DNA of 64,000 nt from Neostapfia colusana (Eukaryota; Streptophyta; Magnoliopsida; Poales; Poaceae), in the NCBI GenBank assembly GCA_030760725.1, contig JASWHV010000008.1, forward strand, positions 50,071,671 through 50,135,670, written 5' to 3'. The position numbers were made by a program, and so were the translations under genes. Below, in pieces: positions 56,701 to 64,000 of this stretch (the first letter of the stretch is position 1; each line of letters starts with the position of its first letter). The notes below the pieces were generated by a model. That model did no database searches and was not told the origin of the DNA. It was given only the letters and a program-made list of their open reading frames with translations.

Positions 56701-58056
56701 AAGATTTGAACTGTGCATTAGGTCCAGTGTTTGATACTCCTCTTGCATAGCCAAATGACCCATGGAGTATTGGGTAGGTGTCTTTCACCGTGTAGAACTG
56801 CCATGCTTAAGTACGGTTCGGTAGAAGTCGAGTGGTGAGATGCTACTCGCAGATTTATGAACAACAGGGGCATACGGGATTGGTTCGTAATTGAATTAGC
56901 AAGTTAAAGTTGAGACCGGAAGGTTGTAGGAGCAGCAGGACATAGGGGCCTGGGTGCTGTAGACCTGTCCGTGTCGGTCAAGGACCGATACGTATGCGGC
57001 CCTGTTGAACAAGTTTGAGTTGTGTACCGGACTCATGCTGGCTATATGGGACCCAGTAAACCGATGTACCTCGGGAAGCTGTCGTTGGGACTTTTCGGGC
57101 CGCCTCAGGCGGACGGCCGGTGTGCAGTATGTGGGGAATATTCTCATGACATCTCACGTCGGAAGGTGCACCATGAGAGTAGCTACTGTACGGGGCGACT
57201 TGATCGATTCAGTGGGGGTGAAACGGGGGAAAGGCTGCCACGTACGACGTCAGTGATGGTTGTTGTAGGCAACGTCGAGTACGGGCGTATGTGTCGTGTA
57301 GTCCGGGTGTTATTGATTCGAATCACCGTCGCTCGTGGAATGGACCGAGCATACTTGTTCTCACAGTCGTGACGTAGTAAGAACTTGCATGAGAAAGGAA
57401 CTAATCATATTGATGTGAAGTATTATACTAGTGTTGTATTGGATCTCGATGAATAGGCTAGTGCTAACTCGATTCTTTTATGCCATGAGCAATTTACATC
57501 GGGGGAAAGCGTTTCTTGTTTGATTGTGGACTCCCGATGTAGCGTGCCCAGGGTTACTTAAAATGCTGCAATTAATACCTGAAAGTAAGGATTCACTTTT
57601 AGGCGAGTTAATTATGCTTATGCCATCCTATGTTAGGTTCATAACCTCACTTAGAGTTTCATGTTTAGGGTGACGGTTAAGTCTTGCTGAGCGTTATGCT
57701 CACGGATGCTATCCGAGTTGTTTTGCAGGTAATTGACTCGCTGATTATGAGAAGGGGTGCCGATGAGACTCGGGAACCTCCGAGTGCTTACTCTAAGAGC
57801 ATCCTCGCCGCTACATGTCTTCATGTTGCTAGTAAGAAACGTCCGCGGGCTGGACCGTTTCTTTGTTGCTAATTTAGATATGAGTCGTGAGAGTGATAGT
57901 CTTCCGCTGTAGTTTACTCTGATATACTTATTTGTAAAACAATCTTGTACGCTTCCGCAAACTATTTATGTAATATGATGTATGTTCATCGACCCGTGTG
58001 CTGTTGGGTGCCACATAACACGGCACCACCCGACGAGGTCCCGTGGGGCCGTCTCA
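53744..58056 (+). repeat. 5' LTR of element F
   Basis: Starts TGTAAAAGTCTC, ends GTCTCA (4313 bp), or CCACACA at 58080 if the second primer site is the true one. GC-rich block about 54230-55460; donor-like GCAAAACAG|GCAAGC at 56633-56647. The block before that donor has a different, unclear frame from A and B. Minus- and plus-strand short ORFs in the GC-rich part show no domain. Confidence 0.9.
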
Positions 58057-58059
58057 GCG

Positions 58060-58092
58060 TGGTATCAGAGCTACCACACATGGTATCAGAGC
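58060..58092 (+). promoter_or_regulatory. Duplicated primer-binding site of F
   Basis: TGGTATCAGAGC occurs twice, at 58060-58071 and 58081-58092, separated by TACCACACA. Both are perfect matches to the initiator-Met complement; the second continues CGCGTTGGGAA like the leaders of H and B. Confidence 0.85.
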
Positions 58093-58431
58093 CGCGTTGG
58101 GAACAAAGCACGGATTGAGCATCATATTATGTCAAAAACTTAGGATACGGTGAGATAACGGTACTAGGCCCACATAAGGACTACTATTAGCATATTATGA
58201 AGGTGGCAACCTAACTTATTTGTTATGTCAGAAAATCGTGCATCTCGGGATGATTATGTCTTGAGGGGTGCACGTATGCGCTGTCCACCAGTGCGCACAA
58301 GCTGAAGGGTGGAGCCCCATGGGTTGCAGGTAACCCAACCCACTTTAGTATCCTCTACGACTCTTCATGTCGTTTGGGGTATTCGAGCAGTGTCTGTCCC
58401 AGGCGTGCGTGGTGCAATTTGGGAGACCCCG

Positions 58432-58451
58432 TCACGTGGTCAGTAACGTGA
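58432..58451 (+). other. Conserved leader hairpin, F copy
   Basis: TCACGT - GGTCAGTA - ACGTGA, identical to A, with the same second stem AACACG/CGTGTT just after it. Confidence 0.55.
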
Positions 58452-59628
58452 ACACGTAGCTCAAGGCGTGTTTGGCTTGAGAACACCTGGGCGAGTGATG
58501 ACGGCCGGGTGTACAAACTGTTATGGATACCGTGTTCGGTGTGCAGCCGGACCTGATGATTGAGTGTGGCTTATGTAGGTACTAACCACGAAAACCTTAG
58601 TGCGTGTAGACCACGTTTGCGAGTGACCGTTTTAGTGCCACCTAAGGATACGTATATGCCGGTGTAATCCGGTTAGGTTTTTCTTTGGTGAGGCAACGTA
58701 GTACCGGCATATGTCTTACGGTGCATCGCCACCGTACTACACTGGATAGTATTCTTACCTATGAAGAAATCATTCATGACTAACTTCCAAACTAAAAATG
58801 GATGTGATAAAGCACATATTAGTTACTGAACTCTTCACTTGAACTAAGCTTCAAAGAAGAGAATTACTAGGCTTCTTTTGATCTAAAAAACAGAGTGCTC
58901 TGTTCTGGCAGAAGTTTTGCCGAACTTTAACAGAGCGTAACTCTGATTAGTTTGACCCAATGGAGGTGTTTGATACGGTTCTGGAAAGTTTATTAAGTGC
59001 ACTACAACTTTTCTGTAGAGCTCCAGAGCCAAATCCGACACCAACTTGGTCGAATGTCCAGATGAATGCAAACTGTTCGGAAAACAGAGCAGCTGCAAAC
59101 TTCTCGGGATGTTGCTGTAAATTAGCCGTCACAATCTGTAGAAAAATTTCTAAGGTTCATATGATACACCGTTGGGAAGGTTATGAAACTTGCAACGATT
59201 TTGTAGTTCATAGTTTGTTCAGAATTGTATTCATTTGTATGTAAAACTGTGATGAAAACAGCCACATACAAAGGAGGTGCTGGCAAAATTTAGCCAGAAA
59301 ATTCTGTCAACTTTGAACAATCCTAACTTTTGTTCCAGAAAAGATCTAGGGGCATGTGAGTACTCGTTGAAAATATACTGAAGTTAACTTTAACTTTGGT
59401 ATTCAACTTGAGTTATGAAAATGCTAATAACTGGATCAAATTCTGGGTTAAGTACTGAAAGGTCTGTTTTGTACCGAATGAGGGACTGGATATGTTGGCT
59501 TTAGAAAGATGTGTAAACATGAAATTTTGTTATGCTTTCATAAAGTTTTAGCATGTTCATGTTTTACATACTTTCACATACTGCTGAGATCATGTTTTGA
59601 CTTCCCTCAAAAATTATCTTTGTGCAGT

Positions 59629-62600
59629 ATGGTGCGTACTCATTCTCCGAGTAGGGTTGATAGTTCTCGTCAAGACGATGATGACTCGACTCCACCACGG
59701 GCACCGCCATCAACGGTATGGGCGGATGTCATGGATCAGATGGTCGAGTCAAGTCAAGAGAACACAAGACTACTCCAAGCCTTGGTACAACAGGGCTTAC
59801 TCCAGCGTGCACAACAGGACGTTCCACCTCGGAACGCCTACTTGGATTTCTTGGCGACACAACCGCCAATCTTCACGGAAGCCCATGAACCAGTGGAAGC
59901 TGATCAGTGGCTTCGAGTTATGGAGTCCAAGTTTGGGGTGTTTGAGTGCGACGAATATCAGAAGGCAGCATTTGCAGCTCAACAGCTCCATGGAGCCGCC
60001 GGAAATTGGTGGTTCTCTTATCTTGCCACCGTTCCGGAAGGTCATCAAGTGGAATGGACGGAATTTCGTGAAGCATTCCGGGCTCGTCACATTCCTATGG
60101 GTTTTATTAAGGCCCAACAGCAAGAATTCAGAAACTTGAAGCAGGGGGACATGAGTGTCCTCGATTATGTCCGAAGATTCAACCTTCTGGCACAATATGC
60201 TCCTGCTTATGCGACGAGCGAAGCTGCAATGTGTGACTACTTTTTCTATGGCTTGAGTGCCATACTAAAAGAGAAGTTAGCTTTGTTCAATCAAGGCAGT
60301 TACACCGAGTTGATCAGTGCTGCTCTGCTGCAAGAACAAGCGACACTTGAGTGTCAAGCAGAGAAGAGGGACCGGGAGGATGTGCAGGAAGACACACCAG
60401 TCGTTCCTCGTAAATATCGTGTGGTGTATCACACACCATCCGATGAAAGATGGCAAACGCCAGTGAGATCAACTCAGTACAGATTTCCTGCTCAAGAGTC
60501 TTGTCTTGAAGCAACACCATTGCCGCAGCAACGAAGGACACCTGTTGCATCATTGCTGCAGCCAAGTACATCAACTTCTCAACCACAAGTCAACGAAGAA
60601 CCGGGGAAACCTCTGTGTTCTTATTGCCACCGTTCAGGGCATTTTAGGCAAGAATGCCGGGAGAAGTTGGTGAACACCAGACAGCCATCATCGTCCGGTG
60701 GTATGCCGCCACCTGCTCAAGTCCATGTAACAGCATTGCAATCCGGGAGTGTGCAACATCTGGCTATTGAGGATGTCCCGGAGGGAGCACCGGTGTTAGC
60801 GGGCATGTTCACTCTCAAAGACGTGCCCGTGCTCATACTTTTTGATTCCGGTGCAACCCATAATTTTATCAGCAAAACATGCGTGGATCAGCACCAATTA
60901 TCCACCAATACCCCCACAACGAGTTTTCTCATACGTTCACCGGGAGGAAATATCTCTGCCAATCAGATTGTGTCCCGAGCAGCGTTGTGTTTGGGCGGGA
61001 AGTTATACCCAACATCGCTGATTATGTTGGATAGGCAGAAGATAGACATTATATTGGGGATGTCTTGGCTAAATCGTCACGGTGCCGTTCTCAATATCGG
61101 TAACCGGACTGTCCAGATTGACTCGCCGATTCATGGACAGCACACGCTGTTTTTAGACAGCGAAGATCCAGATATGGTAGAGGCCTACCCCACGGAAGCG
61201 CTGAAGCTTGAAGATATTCCGGTGGTACGTGATTATCCCGACGTATTTCCCGATGACTTACCGGGCATGCCGCCTGAACGGGACGTCGAGTTCAAAATTG
61301 AACTGGCGCCGGGAACGACGCCTATTTCACGAAGGCCTTACAAGATGGCACCTAACGAGCTAGCGGAGTTGAAAGAGCAACTGAATGAACTCATGAGCAA
61401 GGGTTTCATACGACCAAGTTCTTCACCTTGGGGTTGCTCAGCACTGTTCGTTAAGAAGAAGGACGAAACACTACGGCTATGTGTTGATTACCGTCCTCTC
61501 AATGCTGTCACAATAAAGAACAAGTATCCTTTGCCCCGCATTGACATCCTGTTTGATCAACTTGTGGGTGCAAAGGTATTTTCGAAGATGGATCTTCGGT
61601 CGGGCTATCATCAAATCAAGATCCGACCGGAGGACATACCGAAGACAGCTTTCTCGACGAGATACGGACTCTACGAGTACCTCGTCATGTCATTTGGGCT
61701 AACCAACGCTCCGGCACACTTTATGTATTTGATGAATTCTGTATTCATGCCGGAGCTAGACAAGTTCGTCGTGGTATTCATCGACGACATTTTTGTTTAC
61801 TCCAAATCTAAAGAAGAGCACGCTGAACATCTGCGTATTGTGCTACAACGGTTGCGGGAGCACCAATTGTATGCCAAGTTCAGCAAGTGCGAATTTTGGA
61901 TTGATCAACTGCCTTTCCTAGGCCATATCATTTCAGCAGAGGGCATTGCCGTGGACCCCAGCAAAATTGAACAAGTGCTGAAGTGGGAATCTCCCAAATC
62001 AGTCCACGAGGTCCGAAGTTTCCTGGGTTTAGCAGGGTATTATCGGAGGTTCATTCCGAGCTTCTCAAATATTGCTAAACCAATGACGGAGCTGCTGAAG
62101 AAGGGCACTAAATACATGTGGAATGCAGCATGTGAAGCCGCATTCAAAACATTGGTGAAACATCTCACAACGGCTCCAGTTCTTGCTCAGACGGACACGA
62201 CGAAGCCATTTGATGTATACTGCGATGCGTCCGGCATCGGTCTCGGCTGCGTTCTGATGCAAGAAGGGCGTGTAATCGCCTATGGGTCTCGTCAACTGCG
62301 AAACCACGAGCAGCATTATCCAACTCACGATCATGAGCTTGCTGCGGTGGTGTTGGCGTTAAAGATGTGGAGGCATTACCTACTTGGTAATCTTGTTCAC
62401 CTCTACACCAACCATAAAAGCCTGAAGTATATCTTCACGCAGAAGGAGCTGAATATGAGACAACGGAGATGGTTGGAGCTCATAAAAGATTATGAAATTG
62501 AGATCCACTATCACCGGGGAAAAGCCAACGTGGTTGCCGACGCGCTTAGTCGGAAAGCCCACGTTCACAACTTAGCGGTTGCTGAGTTGGAAGATGAAGA

Positions 62601-64000
62601 ACCCAGCCTCCGTGTCATTCCGTATGGCGCGTCGCGCTCATTCCAACAATCCGTGAGGATATTGTTGAGGCTCAAAGAAGAGACAGAGGTATGTCTCACA
62701 TACGGAGAAGACTCGACAACGGAGAGATGAAATGCTTCCGGAAGGATGAGAACGGTACGATATGGTTTAACGACCGTATAGTGGTACCGCACAATATGAA
62801 ACTCCGGAAGAAAATCTTGGATGAAGCCCACCTGTCGAAGTTTTCCATTCATCCCGGAAGTAACAAGATGTACCAAGATTTGAAACAGAAATTTTGGTGG
62901 ACGAGGATGAAGAGGGAGATTGCTAAATATGTATCCGAGTGTGATACGTGTAGACGGGTCAAGGCTGATCATATGCGGAAGGCCGGACCGCTACAACCTT
63001 TGAAGATACCGGCATGGAAATGGGAGGATGTGAGTATGGACTTCATCGTCGGATTACCGCTCACATCCAAGAAGCATGACTCGATATGGGTGATCGTCGA
63101 CCGGTTGACGAAATCAGCTCATTTCATACCGGTGAACACTCATTATCGAGCAAGACAATATGCGGAGTTATTCATCTCCAGAATTATATGTTCACATGGT
63201 GTTCCAAAGACCATCATTTCAGATCGAGGTGCGCTGTTTGTTGCTCGATTTTGGGAGCAGCTGCATGCCTCGTTGGGCACCAAGCTAATTAGAAGCTCCG
63301 CATATCACCCTCAAACCGATGGACAAACTGAGAGGGTGAATCAAGTGCTCGAGGACATGTTGAGAGCATGTGCCATCCACCACGGTAGGAATTGGGACGC
63401 TCACCTACCGCTGGCGGAGTTTTCATACAACAACGGTTATCAAGCGAGTATTAAAATGGCACCGTATGAAGCTCTCTACGGCCGGAAGTGCCGCACACCA
63501 CTAAATTGGTGTGAGTCCGGCGAAAGAGTTCTGTTTGGGATTGATCTTGTCAACGAAGCCGAAGACCGAGTTCGGTTGATACAGGAGAACTTAAAGGCTG
63601 CACAATCCCGACAGAAGAGCTACGCTGATCAAAGGCGTAGGCCATTAAATTTTGACATCGGGGAACACGTTTATCTTCGTGTATCTCCGATGAAGGGAAT
63701 TCACCGGTTCGGTGTAAAGGGGAAGCTCGCTCCCCGTTTTATTGGTCCTTTTGCTATCACGGAGAAGTGCGGACCCGTAGCCTACCGGCTGGAATTACCG
63801 GCAAGTCTAGCGGGTGTTCATGATGTATTTCATGTTTCACAGCTGCGGAAGTGCCTCAAATTCACCGCTGCTGTTCGCACTGAGGACATCGACGAATTGA
63901 AACCAGACCTGACCTACACCGAGCGACCGGTTCAGATTTTGGATGAAAAGACCCGAGTAACCCGGAACCGGACGATCAGATTCTTCAAGGTGCTGTGGAG
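59629..64000 (+). pseudogene. gag-pol polyprotein of F, one frameshift, incomplete at window edge
   Basis: Start chosen at MVRTHSPS, after GTGCAGT; an in-frame ATG at 59509 lies in the presumed intron. Gag core (WWFSYLATVPEG), knuckle CSYCHRSGHFRQEC from residue 330, protease DSGATH at 406, RT FIDD with its first Asp at 719, RNase H with the third catalytic Asp replaced by Asn (AAC at 62410-62412). About ten bases are missing near 62632 relative to B, which shifts the frame and stops it at 62728-62730. Downstream, from about 62634 to the end, the integrase frame is open: HHCC finger, MDF, SDRGALF, TDGQTE and the start of the chromodomain (FFKVLW). Gag to RNase H is otherwise intact. Confidence 0.94.

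Larger units (their letters stand above)
58057..59628 (+). other. Untranslated leader of element F
   Basis: No gene seen; the short frames have no domain. Strongly similar to A's leader up to about 58510. Donor-like TGTAG|GTACTA at 58574-58584. AT-rich afterwards with a GGAGGTGCTG block at about 59272. Ends TTTGTGCAG two bases before the gag ATG region. Confidence 0.6.
53744..64000 (+). mobile_element. Element F: Ty3/gypsy chromovirus, 5' part (runs off window)
   Basis: 5' LTR 53744-58056, primer site, leader, gag-pol from 59629 to the edge. The five bases before the LTR are ATGAG; the partner is outside the window. F inserted into the integrase region of G, in opposite orientation. Its leader resembles that of A, its LTR resembles C, and its protein is between A and B. 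Confidence 0.93.

Noticed and set aside
1..64000. tRNA, rRNA, CRISPR or host gene exons
   Set aside because: None seen; all long frames are retroelement proteins and the primer sites are only short complements of a tRNA end.

Overview
The window holds no recognisable host gene. It is a stack of nested long-terminal-repeat retrotransposons of the Ty3/gypsy superfamily, typical of the nuclear heterochromatin of a plant with a large genome. The polyproteins run gag - protease - RT - RNase H - integrase - chromodomain. The primer-binding sites match initiator-Met tRNA, and the LTRs are about 3.8-4.6 kb. This fits the Tekay/Del chromovirus lineage, and the general look suggests a monocot, probably a grass. 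Lineage and host are inferences from family knowledge, not from a search.

Layout. Names A-H and X are mine. A minus-strand LTR fragment X (1-70, 15441-16491, 31488-32733) is split by two complete elements. These are A (71-15440, same broad family as X) and B (16492-31482, perfect TGCGC target duplication). X itself sits inside a plus-strand LTR remnant C (32734-35085). An unclassified segment (about 35086-36069) follows and carries a striking 109-bp tandem repeat full of CACGTG boxes. Next is element D (LTR end 36070-37696, primer site, and a decayed ORF whose first residues copy the histone H3 tail). H (LTR from 38828) interrupts D. H's LTR is split by solo LTR E (43336-47117, TGCCG duplication), and H's leader is interrupted at 48856 by minus-strand element G. 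G is interrupted at 53744 by plus-strand element F, which runs off the window end.

Coding content. B has one open gag-pol frame apart from a single CGA-to-TGA stop in integrase. F is open except for a 10-bp deletion after RNase H. A carries four nonsense codons and one frameshift, plus an extra decayed ORF upstream of gag. G is only an integrase fragment joined by deletion to its LTR. All copies look unable to make a full polyprotein, though B and F are close.

The most unusual signals lie outside gag-pol. (1) A histone-H3-tail-like N terminus in D. (2) A pair of splice-site-bounded, frame-compatible short exons inside the LTRs of A, B, E and G, the first exactly 81 bp in all six copies. (3) An array of ten CACGTG boxes, most at alternating 54/55-bp spacing. 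(4) A leader hairpin with a compensatory base-pair change between families, near a conserved leader splice donor and paired with an AG acceptor at each gag ATG. All are read by eye and need computational and transcript checks.
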